From an uncultured Flavobacteriales bacterium (GTDB lineage: Bacteria > Bacteroidota > Bacteroidia > Flavobacteriales_G > Salibacteraceae), in NCBI GenBank assembly GCA_913057205.1, contig CAJXNO010000009.1:34651-98650 (forward strand): 64,000 nt of DNA, in the 5' to 3' direction. Under the pieces are notes generated by a model. It did no database searches, was not told the DNA's origin, and saw only the letters and a program-made list of their open reading frames with translations. The translations under genes were made by a program, and so were the position numbers. Shown here piece after piece: positions 1 through 9,253 of the stretch (position 1 is the first letter of the stretch; every line of letters begins with the position of its first letter).

Positions 1-294
1 GTACGTCAGATCCAATACTGGAACGGCATGAGCGGAACCTACTTAAAGCCGGGTCAACGCCTGGTACTGTACGCAGATCAAGTGAAAGCCCCCGCTCCAA
101 CACCTGCACCAGCGCCGGTAAAGATCGAGGAAGATGGAAAGAATGTCTATTATAGCATACGTCCGGGCGACACCCTCTGGGATATTGCAAAAGCAAGGGG
201 AGTTTCTGTAGAAGACCTTAAACGTTGGAACAGCGGGATGAATTTCAACCGTATGAAGCCTGGCCAACGCATCGTAATCGGAAAAGCAGCTTGA
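1..294 (+). CDS. LysM-domain protein, C-terminal fragment
   Basis: The frame is open from the first base of the window, so the N-terminus lies outside. The visible part holds the end of one LysM repeat (YLKPGQRLVLY), a Pro/Ala-rich linker of about 15 residues, and a complete second LysM repeat running from YYSIRPGDTLWDIAK to MKPGQRIVI. LysM modules bind N-acetylglucosamine-containing peptidoglycan. In Bacteroidota, tandem C-terminal LysM repeats commonly follow a lytic transglycosylase (MltD-like) or peptidase domain, but the catalytic part is not visible, so the enzyme class is inference. The stop codon overlaps the TTG start of the following lipoprotein gene (TTGA), suggesting translational coupling. 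Confidence 0.85.
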   Translation, partial: VRQIQYWNGMSGTYLKPGQRLVLYADQVKAPAPTPAPAPVKIEEDGKNVYYSIRPGDTLWDIAKARGVSVEDLKRWNSGMNFNRMKPGQRIVIGKAA

Positions 295-1313
295 GCATTA
301 AACAGCTTCTCATACCGTTCATCGCACTGCTTCTTTTCAGTTGTGGAGAGGCCAGTCGAAAAGAACTTTTGCCAAGAAATTCTGGCGCCAAAGGTGAGGT
401 TGCTGTAGTAGCACCAGCCGAAGTTTGGAGCACCTCAGTAGGAGATGCCATCCGGGAAGAAATGCGGATATTAATGTACGGACTACCACAAGACGAGCTC
501 CTGCTTAATCGCGTGGAGATCAAGGAAGGTGGTTTCAAAGAGATGTTTCAAACGCATCGCAACATCCTGAAGATCGAAATTCACCCAAATCAACCCGCAA
601 AGGTTCAAGTCCGACGCGATGTTTATGCCCGTCAACAGCTTTTCATTCAAGTGAATGTTCCTTCCATGAACGCCTTACCTGAGGTACTCTCCACCAGAAT
701 GAAGGACATCCTTAGGCTATTTCACGAAGCGGAGATCGATCGATTGATTGAACGCAACGAAGATTTTGGTAAGGATGAACTCAATCAAGAAGTGAAGGAG
801 CACATAGGCCTGAACATCACCATGCAAGACAAGTTTCAAGTAGCGGTAAAAGACGATGACTTCATCTGGCTACGCCTAGATCAAAGCAAGCCTTTAGGTG
901 GCTATCAGCATTCCATCAGTCAAGGTTTATTGATCTATCGCCGACCTTACCAAGACACCATTCAGTTCTCCGATAACAGCCTCTTTGCCTGGAAAAATGC
1001 TGTCAATCAGCGCTATGTAGAGGGTCCACAGAACAGCTACATGAACATCAGCGAACGCTTCATCCTGCCAAAAAGCAAACGCGTAGTGTTTCTAGATCAA
1101 ACAGCCATTGAGATCCGCGGACTTTGGCGTATGGAGGGTTACTTCATGGGCGGACCGTTCTATGCCTTGAGTTTCTTTAATCCGAATGATGGAAACCAAT
1201 ACATGGTGGAAGGTTATGCCTATGCACCGCAGTTCGATAAAGCTCCGCTCATACGTGAGATCGAAGCTATGGTGAAGAGTATCCGGTTAGATGCTGAAAA
1301 TCAAAACAACTGA
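291..1313 (+). CDS. DUF4837 family lipoprotein
   Basis: A 340-residue predicted lipoprotein. The TTG start at 291 is preferred because it places a lipoprotein signal peptide directly at the N-terminus (hydrophobic stretch LLIPFIALLLFSC, lipobox Cys). An ATG at 225 would add 22 polar residues ahead of it and overlap the LysM gene by 70 bp. The body matches my recollection of DUF4837, a Bacteroidota family of unknown function: an early 'VAPAEVW' strand, 'LPQDE' and 'MFQTHRNIL'. The start overlaps the upstream stop codon (TTGA). The 3' end overlaps the convergent ammonia-lyase gene by 13 bp. Function unknown; probably membrane-anchored in the cell envelope. Confidence 0.8.
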   Translation: MSIKQLLIPFIALLLFSCGEASRKELLPRNSGAKGEVAVVAPAEVWSTSVGDAIREEMRILMYGLPQDELLLNRVEIKEGGFKEMFQTHRNILKIEIHPNQPAKVQVRRDVYARQQLFIQVNVPSMNALPEVLSTRMKDILRLFHEAEIDRLIERNEDFGKDELNQEVKEHIGLNITMQDKFQVAVKDDDFIWLRLDQSKPLGGYQHSISQGLLIYRRPYQDTIQFSDNSLFAWKNAVNQRYVEGPQNSYMNISERFILPKSKRVVFLDQTAIEIRGLWRMEGYFMGGPFYALSFFNPNDGNQYMVEGYAYAPQFDKAPLIREIEAMVKSIRLDAENQNN

Positions 1314-2227
1314 TCGATATCCACATTACCTCCGGTAACAATGATGGCGATCTGCTTTCCTTTCCACCGCTCTTTGTGGCGATCCATGGCAGCAAACGGA
1401 ACGGCACAAGACGGTTCAATTAGGGTCTTGCTGTAATCCCAAATGAGCTTCATCCATGGCAAAATGTCTTCCTCTTCTGCTAGCAACACTTCTACCTCAT
1501 GGTCTTTAAGCACCTCAAACGGTACTTCACCCACCGTGGTTCGCAGTCCATCAGCCACCGTATTTGGCGTAAAGGAAGTAATGCGTTCTCCCTTCTCAAG
1601 TCCTTCATAACCATCGGCCGCATTTGCAGGTTCTGCGCCAATAACTTTAGCCTTTGATGAAAAATGATGTGCTGCCAAGGTGGTACCAGCTAATAATCCA
1701 CCTCCACCGAGTGGTGCCGCAATGATGTCAACTTCCGGTAGATCATATAAGATTTCCATGGCGCACGTTGCTTGTCCTTCAACGATCCATTCGTGATCAA
1801 AAGGAGGTATAATCACGGCATTGAATTCTTCTGCAAGCGCCGCTGCAGCGCTCACTCGTGATTCAAAGGTTGGCTCACATAAGTGCACCGTAGCACCCCA
1901 TTTCTTAGCATTCTGGATCTTCTTCTTATTTGAATTCGATGGCATCACCACATGGGCAGGAATTCCCAAGCGTTGCCCCATGTAAGCTACCGCTTGAGCA
2001 TGATTTCCAGAACTGTGCGTAACCAGCGCCTTTGATCCCTCAGGCAGCTGTAATGCAAAATTGCTCGCCCCCCTGATCTTGAAGGCTCCAATCGGTTGAA
2101 ACTGTTCACACTTGATGTACACCTCCGCATCCCAGCGCTCACTTAAGGCATTGAGCTTCATTAAAGGAGTATGGATTCGAATTCCTTCGGTCCGAGAAAA
2201 AGCTTGTTGAAGTCGTTGCTTGTTCAC
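1301..2227 (-). CDS. PLP-dependent threonine/serine ammonia-lyase-like enzyme
   Basis: A 308-residue fold-type II pyridoxal-phosphate enzyme. The PLP lysine sits in FKIRGASNFAL, the substrate loop is SSGNHAQAVAY, and the phosphate-binding glycine loop is GGGGLLAGT. The size and absence of a C-terminal ACT domain fit catabolic threonine dehydratase (TdcB) or serine racemase/dehydratase, rather than biosynthetic IlvA with its regulatory domain. The likely reaction is deamination of L-threonine or L-serine to the 2-oxoacid plus ammonia; substrate preference cannot be read from sequence. The start is GTG, 3 nt after the rpiB stop, so the two are probably one transcript. Confidence 0.88.
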   Translation of the reverse strand: MNKQRLQQAFSRTEGIRIHTPLMKLNALSERWDAEVYIKCEQFQPIGAFKIRGASNFALQLPEGSKALVTHSSGNHAQAVAYMGQRLGIPAHVVMPSNSNKKKIQNAKKWGATVHLCEPTFESRVSAAAALAEEFNAVIIPPFDHEWIVEGQATCAMEILYDLPEVDIIAAPLGGGGLLAGTTLAAHHFSSKAKVIGAEPANAADGYEGLEKGERITSFTPNTVADGLRTTVGEVPFEVLKDHEVEVLLAEEEDILPWMKLIWDYSKTLIEPSCAVPFAAMDRHKERWKGKQIAIIVTGGNVDIDQLF

Positions 2228-2230
2228 CGC

Positions 2231-2659
2231 TTAGCAAGGAATCTTATCTACACGTCGCTGGTGCCGTCCTCCTTCATACTCCGCATCCATGTATGCTTTC
2301 GTGATGTTCCATCCATCCTCAACACTGATGAAGCGTGCAGGAAGTGCAATCACATTAGCATTGTTATGTTGCTTGGTCAAGGCTGCAATCTCCGTTTCCC
2401 AACACAGTCCACAGCGAATGTCTTTATGCTTATTGGCCGTCATGGTCATTCCGTTGGCCGTTCCACATATGAGTATTCCAAAATCGGCTTTTCCTGAACT
2501 CACATCCTCACACACCGGATGTGCAAAGTCTGGATAGTCCACACTATCCTCAGAATCCGTTCCGTAATTGGTTACTTCAATTCCTTGTTTTTCAATTGCT
2601 TCGATGATAAACTGCTTGTGTGATACACCAGCGTGATCTGCTCCGATGGATACTTTCAT
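2231..2659 (-). CDS. rpiB: ribose-5-phosphate isomerase B
   Basis: A 142-residue RpiB/LacAB-family isomerase interconverting ribose 5-phosphate and ribulose 5-phosphate in the pentose phosphate pathway. Visible motifs are the N-terminal GADHAG, DYPDFAHPVC, and the catalytic-cysteine loop ICGTANGMTMTANKH. The length is normal for RpiB. The ATG at 2659 is chosen over an upstream GTG-type start (2680) because the family begins with the strand KVSIGADHAG. A TAnnTTTG promoter element lies 18 nt upstream. It is followed after 3 nt by the ammonia-lyase gene. Confidence 0.93.
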   Translation of the reverse strand: MKVSIGADHAGVSHKQFIIEAIEKQGIEVTNYGTDSEDSVDYPDFAHPVCEDVSSGKADFGILICGTANGMTMTANKHKDIRCGLCWETEIAALTKQHNNANVIALPARFISVEDGWNITKAYMDAEYEGGRHQRRVDKIPC

Positions 2660-2677
2660 GTGGATTATTCTTTGCCA

Positions 2678-2685
2678 CAAAAGTA
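2678..2685 (-). promoter_or_regulatory. Bacteroidota -7 promoter element for rpiB
   Basis: TACTTTTG on the minus strand matches the Bacteroidota -7 consensus TAnnTTTG exactly and lies 18 nt before the rpiB ATG. The -33 part is not obvious. Confidence 0.55.
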
Positions 2686-3053
2686 TCGGAACGGATAAGT
2701 ATGGAAAAGCTGTTTATTTCTGTTGATTATTGGGGACAAGAATTCTCGTGGTCATTCAAATAAATTCTTAAGAGAATCGTACCTCCACTTTTGCAAGCTT
2801 AATTTGTTGTTTTTCTGAACCTGGGTTATGAACCCTCAAGAACGAAATTGTGACAAAATTTTATGCGCTCAGATACGTTAGCAATTCCACTAACAGGATG
2901 TTCAAAAACCCTTAAATTCATTGAATATGAAATCATTCGAATGGTATAGCTTGTTAATTTCAAATGATAAGTGAGGTACGCAATGCTTCGGATGAAAAAT
3001 CTATTCACAGAACTAACAGCATATATAGTAGTAATAGAAAATTTTAGAATTAA
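2686..3053. other. AT-rich divergent intergenic region
   Basis: About 370 bp separate rpiB (minus) from the MORN-type protein (plus). The stretch is clearly AT-richer than the flanking genes. I see no convincing ORF, RNA gene or repeat in it, only a weak hairpin (gggtt...aaccc near 2824-2836). It must carry the upstream signals for the downstream plus-strand gene. Confidence 0.5.
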
Positions 3054-4631
3054 TTGATTATTGGTTTCGTTCATAAAGAAAAGAAGATCATCTGGGGAAT
3101 AGCCCTCGGCATCGTCCTAATTTTGGCAGATGAAACAAAGGCGCAAAAAACGGATCCAAATGGCTACAACAAATTCTACTACGAAAGCGGTGCCTTGTCC
3201 AGCGAAGGAAAATTGGTTAACGGAAAACCGGAGGGCTATTGGAAGAATTACTACGAGTCTGGAGTAATAAAATCAGAAGGGTTCCGGGCCGGCCACGAAT
3301 TGGATAGTCTGTGGAAATTCTACAACGAAGATGGGATCCTTCTCGAGGAGATATCCTACAAGCATGGCAAGCGAAACGGCATTACCAAAAAGTACAACAA
3401 AGAAGGTTTTCTTGAAACCAGCATCCCTTTTGAGCAGAACAAAGAACAAGGTGTCGCTTTTACCTACTACTCCAACGGCGCCATTCATACCGAGATGGTG
3501 TTTGATCAAGGTGCTGAAATTGGAGAGGTTTATGAGTTCAGTCCTACAGGCGACATCATCACCATCACTACTTACAAGAATGGCGTATTTATCCGTCAAG
3601 AACGCATCAACCGAAAAGATAAGCAGGGAGATAAACAAGGCGTTTGGAAAACCTTTTATGACGACAGAACCGTTCAATCAGAGGGTCGGTATAGCGATAA
3701 CCTGAAGGATGGATACTGGAAGGAGTATTCACCCAAAGGTTTGTTGCTGCAGACCTACAAATACGAGAAAGGAGAGCTCATTACCGACGCGGAAGAAATT
3801 GCTGACTTAGAGATTGAAGAATCGTATTACCCGGATAGCGATGGACAGCTTCGTTTCAGGGGAACTTATCGCAATGGAAAACCGCATGGAACCCATATTT
3901 GGTTTGCGGAAGATGGGAGCATTGATAGTGCAAAGGTTTTTAGAAATGCGTATGTAATCGCCAAAGGTAGACTGAGTGCCGATGGTCTACGCATTGGTCC
4001 TTGGAAGGAATATTATTATCCCACCGGAGAACTGAAAGCTGAAGGGGAGTACCAAGGTGGATATCGTTATGATGAATGGATCTATTACTTCCAGAACGGA
4101 AAGATTGAGCAGCGGGGTAAGTATGCGAGTAAGGGAAGGCCAGATGGAAAATGGCGATGGTTCTATGAAAACGGTGAACTGCTTCGCGAAGAATCCTTCA
4201 AGCAGGGGAAAGAACACGGATGGTTGATTGAGTATGCTGATTCAGGAAAGGTCATTACCAAAGGCGAGTACATTGATGGTAACAAAGAGGGTGAGTGGTT
4301 CTATGAGATCGGAGATCATTTAGAGCAAGGTGTGTACGAGTATGGATTACGACAGGGCAGATGGGAACACCGTTATTTGAGCAACGGTAAACTTCGCTTT
4401 GAAGGGGCATACTTCGATGGATTGGAACAGGGAGAACACACCTGGTACTATGATACGGGAGCAAAGATGCTCGAGGGCGAGTTTGTATCAGGGGTAAAAG
4501 AAGGCGAATGGATCCGTTACAATAGAGACGGTTCTATTTTCGTTAACATCGAGTATCAATCCGGACAAGAGATTAAAGTGGATGGATACAAAATAAAGAT
4601 CAAACCCGCCGGTGATGGCGATGAAGAATAA
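3054..4631 (+). CDS. secreted MORN/YwqK-type repeat protein
   Basis: A 525-residue protein with an N-terminal signal peptide (KEKKIIWGIALGIVLILA, cleavage probably after TKAQ). The rest consists almost entirely of about a dozen MORN_2/YwqK-like repeats of roughly 23 residues with the pattern 'G-x-x-x-G-x-W-x-x-Y-Y-x-x-G-x-L-x-x-E-G'. Such beta-hairpin repeats form elongated surfaces; in Bacteroidota they are frequent in exported proteins of unknown function and are often mislabelled 'toxin-antitoxin YwqK antitoxin'. The only near-canonical start is TTG at 3054, directly after an in-frame TAA, and it gives a complete signal peptide. Followed 60 bp later by a LytTR regulator. Confidence 0.8.
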   Translation: MIIGFVHKEKKIIWGIALGIVLILADETKAQKTDPNGYNKFYYESGALSSEGKLVNGKPEGYWKNYYESGVIKSEGFRAGHELDSLWKFYNEDGILLEEISYKHGKRNGITKKYNKEGFLETSIPFEQNKEQGVAFTYYSNGAIHTEMVFDQGAEIGEVYEFSPTGDIITITTYKNGVFIRQERINRKDKQGDKQGVWKTFYDDRTVQSEGRYSDNLKDGYWKEYSPKGLLLQTYKYEKGELITDAEEIADLEIEESYYPDSDGQLRFRGTYRNGKPHGTHIWFAEDGSIDSAKVFRNAYVIAKGRLSADGLRIGPWKEYYYPTGELKAEGEYQGGYRYDEWIYYFQNGKIEQRGKYASKGRPDGKWRWFYENGELLREESFKQGKEHGWLIEYADSGKVITKGEYIDGNKEGEWFYEIGDHLEQGVYEYGLRQGRWEHRYLSNGKLRFEGAYFDGLEQGEHTWYYDTGAKMLEGEFVSGVKEGEWIRYNRDGSIFVNIEYQSGQEIKVDGYKIKIKPAGDGDEE

Positions 4632-4691
4632 AGTGACCGTTTACCTCATGAAAATATTTCTATCTTTTCGCTCCAAATTCCATGCTGAACG

Positions 4692-5435
4692 ATGAATATC
4701 CTAGTTGTTGAAGATGAGAGTATTGTGGCCAAAGACATTCAAGTTTGTTTGAAAAAATTGGGCTATGATGTGGTTGGTGTTGAGTCCACCGGAGAATCTG
4801 CTGTGGAAAAAGCAGAAGATTTGAAGCCAGATTTGGTGATGATGGACATCATGCTGAAGGGAGAAATGAGCGGAATTGAAGCAGCTGATCTGATCAGAAA
4901 ATCAAGAAATATTCCGGTGATCTTCCTTACGGCATATACCGATCGAAATACAGTAGATAAAGCAAAGGAAACAGAGCCTTACGGCTACATCATCAAGCCG
5001 TTCAAGGAAATCGACATCCAAACAGCGATTGAAATTGCGATGTATAAGCACGGACGTGAGATGCAGGTGAAGAAGGAGCGCGACATGTACTACAGCATGG
5101 TTGAGAAGCAGGACTCAACCGATATGATGTTCGTGAAGGCGAACCAGCGCTTGGTCAAAATCCGTTATGAGGACATCTACTTCATTGAAGCACTCAAGGA
5201 TTACGTGGTCATCAACACCATGGAACGTCGCTACACCATCCATAGTACCATGAAAGACATCGAGCGAAAGATGCCGGAGAAAGAATTTGTTCGCGTGCAC
5301 CGCTCCTTTATCGTTCGTTTAGATAAGATATCAGAGATCGATCATTCAAACGTGATCCTGGAGAACGATAAGAAGACCATTCCAGTGGGAGGATCGTATA
5401 AGGACCTGCTTCAGCAGCGGTTGAATTTGATTTAA
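4692..5435 (+). CDS. LytTR-family response regulator
   Basis: A 247-residue two-domain regulator. The N-terminal receiver domain (about residues 1-120) has the acidic pocket VVEDE, phospho-acceptor Asp52 in VMMDIML, and the conserved TAY and IKPF (K) motifs. The C-terminal LytTR DNA-binding domain (about 150-247) shows IYFIEALKDYVVI, FVRVHRSFIV and a PVGGSYK-like end. The family binds direct repeats upstream of target genes and is usually driven by a LytS-type histidine kinase; no kinase gene is adjacent, so the partner is unknown. The next secreted-protein gene follows closely. Confidence 0.92.
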   Translation: MNILVVEDESIVAKDIQVCLKKLGYDVVGVESTGESAVEKAEDLKPDLVMMDIMLKGEMSGIEAADLIRKSRNIPVIFLTAYTDRNTVDKAKETEPYGYIIKPFKEIDIQTAIEIAMYKHGREMQVKKERDMYYSMVEKQDSTDMMFVKANQRLVKIRYEDIYFIEALKDYVVINTMERRYTIHSTMKDIERKMPEKEFVRVHRSFIVRLDKISEIDHSNVILENDKKTIPVGGSYKDLLQQRLNLI

Positions 5436-5486
5436 TCCCGCATAAATAAGTTAAACGTATTTTTCAGAATTTCTTTAGTCATTGGC

Positions 5487-6974
5487 TTGATTATCTGTAG
5501 TTTACTAAATATCCATGCCCAACAATTCCAATGGGTAAAGTCATTCGGTGGTGCATCAAATGACGTTCCTAAATCGATTACCACCGACGTTCTTGGCAAT
5601 GTCTATACTACAGGTTCTTTCATTAGTACAGTTGATTTCGATCCAGGACCAGGCGTAAGCAATCTAACCTCAAATGGTCAAAATGATGTATTTGTACAAA
5701 AGTTAGATGTCTTAGGTAACTTAATATGGGTAAAATCCTTTTGGGGATCAAGCGTTGATCAAGGTCTTTCTGTATTGGTAGACTCTCTAGGTAATGTTTA
5801 TACTACTGGGCGTTTCAGTGGTACAGTAGATTTTGATCCCGGTCCCGGGGTCAGTAACCTAACCTCAAATGGTCATGAAGATAGATTCATACATAAGATG
5901 GATGTGCAGGGCAATTTCGTATGGGTAAAAACCTTTTGGGGAATCTCAGGTGGTTTTTCATCATTTTCAATAGATAAATCGGGTAATACCTATACAGCTG
6001 GATATTTCGATGGTGCAGTAGATTTTGATCCCGGTCCTGGGGTTAGCATCTTAGTATCGAATGGTAGTAGCGATGCGTTCGTACAAAAGCTAGATGCTTC
6101 AGGCAACTTTCTGTGGGCAAAATCCTTTGGGGCAACAAGTTCTTCTTCAAGTCCTTTTTTCAGTAACACAGTGGGTATAGACTCACCTGTATTTGTAGAC
6201 GCTTTAGATAATGTTTATACTACAGGAAGTTTCTTTGGAACAATAGATTTTGATCCTGGGCCTGGGGTTAATAACCTAACCTGGAGCTCCGGTAAAAGTA
6301 ATTACATACAGAAGCTAGATGCTTCAGGCAACTTTCTATGGGCTAAGTCATTCGGTGGTTATTCAGTCACCGTAGACCCCTCAGGTAATGTCTATATTAC
6401 AGGAACTTTCAGTGATACAATAGATTTTGATCCTGGGTCGGGAGTTTATAACTTAATATCAAAAGGTAGAGGAGATGTATTTGTGCAAAAATTAGACTCC
6501 TTGGGTAACTTCAATTGGGCGACGTCTTTCGGCGGAATTTCTAATGAATCAGGAGACGTTTTGTCGGTAGACTTATCAGGTAATGTTTATACGACTGGAA
6601 ACTTTAATGGTACCGGAGACTTCGATCCAGGTCTGGGAACAACAACTTTATCATCGAACGGCAGCGTAGATGTATTTGTACAGAAGCTAAGTCAGAGCAA
6701 CTTCAATGTAGGTATTAGAAATGCAACAGACCTTGTTCAGGCAGAGGTCTTTCCTAATCCGTCAAGGGGTTTGTTTAATATCGAAAACGCAACGGGGTCA
6801 CCACTGCGTTTAGAGGTTTATGACCAATCAAGCAACTTGATACATACGGACGATATTGATGAGCGCACGCAACACAAGCTGGACTTAGGCGTAGCAAACG
6901 GCATATACCTGCTTCGGATGAAGAACGAAAACACCGGTGTCATCCAATGGAAGCGTTTGGTGATCATACGGTAA
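5487..6974 (+). CDS. SBBP-repeat T9SS secreted protein
   Basis: About 495 residues from a TTG start. Six beta-propeller-type SBBP repeats each carry a near-identical 'DFDPGPGVSNL' segment followed by 'FVQKLD..GN..W.KSF'. A type A T9SS C-terminal sorting domain starts near EVFPNPSRGLFNIEN and ends with KRLVIIR. The TTG start leaves a truncated signal peptide; the open frame continues upstream to an ATA at 5442 that would give a complete one (see findings). The gene is visibly AT-richer in codon choice than its neighbours. It is predicted to be exported by Sec and T9SS to the cell surface or medium; ligand or function unknown. Confidence 0.82.
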   Translation: MIICSLLNIHAQQFQWVKSFGGASNDVPKSITTDVLGNVYTTGSFISTVDFDPGPGVSNLTSNGQNDVFVQKLDVLGNLIWVKSFWGSSVDQGLSVLVDSLGNVYTTGRFSGTVDFDPGPGVSNLTSNGHEDRFIHKMDVQGNFVWVKTFWGISGGFSSFSIDKSGNTYTAGYFDGAVDFDPGPGVSILVSNGSSDAFVQKLDASGNFLWAKSFGATSSSSSPFFSNTVGIDSPVFVDALDNVYTTGSFFGTIDFDPGPGVNNLTWSSGKSNYIQKLDASGNFLWAKSFGGYSVTVDPSGNVYITGTFSDTIDFDPGSGVYNLISKGRGDVFVQKLDSLGNFNWATSFGGISNESGDVLSVDLSGNVYTTGNFNGTGDFDPGLGTTTLSSNGSVDVFVQKLSQSNFNVGIRNATDLVQAEVFPNPSRGLFNIENATGSPLRLEVYDQSSNLIHTDDIDERTQHKLDLGVANGIYLLRMKNENTGVIQWKRLVIIR

Positions 6975-7018
6975 TCTGTAGCAAGTAAGCTTCAAGGGTT
7001 CTCTTTAAAAAAAAGAGA

Positions 7019-9160
7019 TCACTCAGCAATCGTCAGATCGATCCGTCGGTTCTCAATATCCGCAGCTTCTACTTTGATCTTTACATCTTCACCTAAGCTA
7101 AACTTACGCTTGGTGCGTTGTCCGATGATGGCCATGTCCTTCTGGTCGAAGTAGTAATAGTCGCCCGGAATATCGCGTAAGCGAACCATACCTTCGCACT
7201 TATTGGCGCTGATCTCTACGAATATACCCCATTCGGTTACTCCGCTGATCACGCCATCAAACACTTCACCTACCGCTTCCTGCATATAAATGACTTGATA
7301 GAGTTTGGTGGATTCACGTTCAGCTTCTGTTGCTTTACGTTCCATTAAACTGCTGTGCTTACACAACTTATCAATCGGCGCTTCATTCGCAGATTTTCCA
7401 CCGTTCAAATACTGAAACAACAATCGATGTGCGATCATGTCAGGGTAGCGGCGGATTGGCGAAGTGAAATGGCTGTAGAATGGAAAACCAAGTCCAAAGT
7501 GACCGATGTTATGGGTTGAATACTCTGCCTTTGCCATGCTTCGAATAGCTAGCATTTCAACGATGTTCTGCTCAGGCTTACCTTTTACTTCTGATAGCAA
7601 TCCGTTCAAGGTAGCTGCGATCTTCTCTGGATTAGAGAGGTCTACCTTGTAACCGAAGCGCTTCACAAAGTCTGCGAAATCCTGCAGCTTAAGTTGGTCT
7701 GGCTGATCGTGCACACGATACACAAAGGTCTTCGCATGCTCATTTTGCTTGTCCTTCTTACCAATCTTGGTTGCAACAGCCTTATTGGCTAGCAACATAA
7801 ACTCCTCGATGAGTTTATGCGCGTCCCGTTGAACTTTGAAGAACACGTCTACGGGTTTCTTGTCATCGTTCAACTTGAATTTAACTTCGGTCTTTTCAAA
7901 AGCGATGGCTCCTTCTTTCATGCGACGAGCACGGATGGTCTTCGCAAAATTGTTGATGGTAGTGAGGGCTTCTACGTGCAAGCCCTTTTCCTCTTCAAGG
8001 ATATTTTGTACCTCATCATAGGTAAAACGATGGTCGCTATGGATTGCTGTTCTGCCGATCCAGGTGTTTTTGATGTTGGCTTTCTGATCCAATTCAAACA
8101 CGCAACTGAAGGTGAGTTTATCCTCTTTCGGACGAAGAGAGCATACTTGATTAGAGAGCACTTCTGGCAGCATAGGAATGACACGATCTACCAGGTAAAC
8201 CGATGTTGCGCGAAGCTGTGCCTCTTTCTCTAGGGCAGTTCCTTCCTGTACGTAGTGGGTCACGTCTGCGATGTGCACTCCCACTTCAATATTTCCATTT
8301 TCAAGCACGCGGTAGGAAAGCGCATCATCGAAATCCTTTGCATCATCTGGATCGATGGTGAAGGTGAGGATGTCACGAAAATCTCGGCGCTTAGCCACTT
8401 CACTTTCCGGTATATCCATGGTGATGTGCGCACATTCTTTTTCAACCGCTTCAGGAAAGCGAAGCGGAAATCCGAATTGGGCAAGGATGGCGTCGCCTTC
8501 GGCGTTCATATCTCCTGGCATTCCCAGAACTTCCGTTACCTCTGCTTTTGGGTTCAAGCGGATGTTTTCCCAATCTTTTAATCGGACCACTACCTTCTCT
8601 CCAACCTTGGCTCCGTTCAGATCGCGTTGGTCGATGAAAAAGTCGACGGATATCTTGGGGTTATCTGGCATCGCAAAGTACCTACCCTCATGCATGAAAA
8701 TCACCGCCGGGAAGATCTCATGGGCGCGTTCAACAATGTTGATCACCTTGCCTTTCGGTCTTCCACTTCCTTGTCTGCTGGATAATAGTCGAATTCCGAC
8801 CAAGTCTCCATCCAGCGCACGATCGGTGTATTGCTCAGGGATCATGATGTCGCGCGCGAATCCTTGGATTTCCACGAAGGCATTTCCACTTCTGTTGAAG
8901 GAAATGATGCCCTCGAGCTCATCAACAGGACCAGTCCAGCGGTATTTACCACGCCGCTCTTCTGCGATCAATCCGTCTTTTATCATCGATTCGATCACCG
9001 CGATCAGGATCTGCTTCTCTGCGGCATCCTTGATGCCGATCTTAGCGGAAAGCTGCTTGTGATTCACAACACTGTTGGGTTGTTCTCGAAAGAATCGGCT
9101 GATCCGGTTGCGTGTTTTCTTTACTTGTTTCTCTAGTTTCTTGTGGGTCTTTTTTGACAT
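7019..9160 (-). CDS. rnr: ribonuclease R (RNB-family 3'-5' exoribonuclease)
   Basis: A 713-residue RNase R. The order is an N-terminal winged-helix-like segment, cold-shock/OB domains, the RNB catalytic core, and a C-terminal S1 domain (GEVFDGVISGVTEWGIFVEI). The catalytic aspartate cluster is plain in TFTIDPDDAKDFDDALSY. The family degrades structured RNA processively and takes part in rRNA and mRNA quality control. The length is normal. The gene stands alone, oriented away from the divergent ferritin gene 119 bp upstream. A short A/T-rich hairpin between the preceding gene's stop and 7019 might act as a weak terminator. Confidence 0.95.
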   Translation of the reverse strand: MSKKTHKKLEKQVKKTRNRISRFFREQPNSVVNHKQLSAKIGIKDAAEKQILIAVIESMIKDGLIAEERRGKYRWTGPVDELEGIISFNRSGNAFVEIQGFARDIMIPEQYTDRALDGDLVGIRLLSSRQGSGRPKGKVINIVERAHEIFPAVIFMHEGRYFAMPDNPKISVDFFIDQRDLNGAKVGEKVVVRLKDWENIRLNPKAEVTEVLGMPGDMNAEGDAILAQFGFPLRFPEAVEKECAHITMDIPESEVAKRRDFRDILTFTIDPDDAKDFDDALSYRVLENGNIEVGVHIADVTHYVQEGTALEKEAQLRATSVYLVDRVIPMLPEVLSNQVCSLRPKEDKLTFSCVFELDQKANIKNTWIGRTAIHSDHRFTYDEVQNILEEEKGLHVEALTTINNFAKTIRARRMKEGAIAFEKTEVKFKLNDDKKPVDVFFKVQRDAHKLIEEFMLLANKAVATKIGKKDKQNEHAKTFVYRVHDQPDQLKLQDFADFVKRFGYKVDLSNPEKIAATLNGLLSEVKGKPEQNIVEMLAIRSMAKAEYSTHNIGHFGLGFPFYSHFTSPIRRYPDMIAHRLLFQYLNGGKSANEAPIDKLCKHSSLMERKATEAERESTKLYQVIYMQEAVGEVFDGVISGVTEWGIFVEISANKCEGMVRLRDIPGDYYYFDQKDMAIIGQRTKRKFSLGEDVKIKVEAADIENRRIDLTIAE

Positions 9161-9253
9161 AAATGTTGAAAATGAGCGCTGCTGCGCTATCTAGAATGAT
9201 TTTATTTTGTGGGATTGCTTGAACTTTGGATTGAACCTACCGTTTCTTCCCTA

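Noticed and set aside
3054..4631. YwqK antitoxin of a toxin-antitoxin pair
   Set aside because: That label comes from MORN-type repeat similarity. The protein is exported and repeat-only, and there is no toxin gene next to it.
8355..9062. Long plus-strand frame antisense to the RNase R gene
   Set aside because: No recognisable domain; the opposite strand encodes a fully conserved RNase R. Typical shadow frame.
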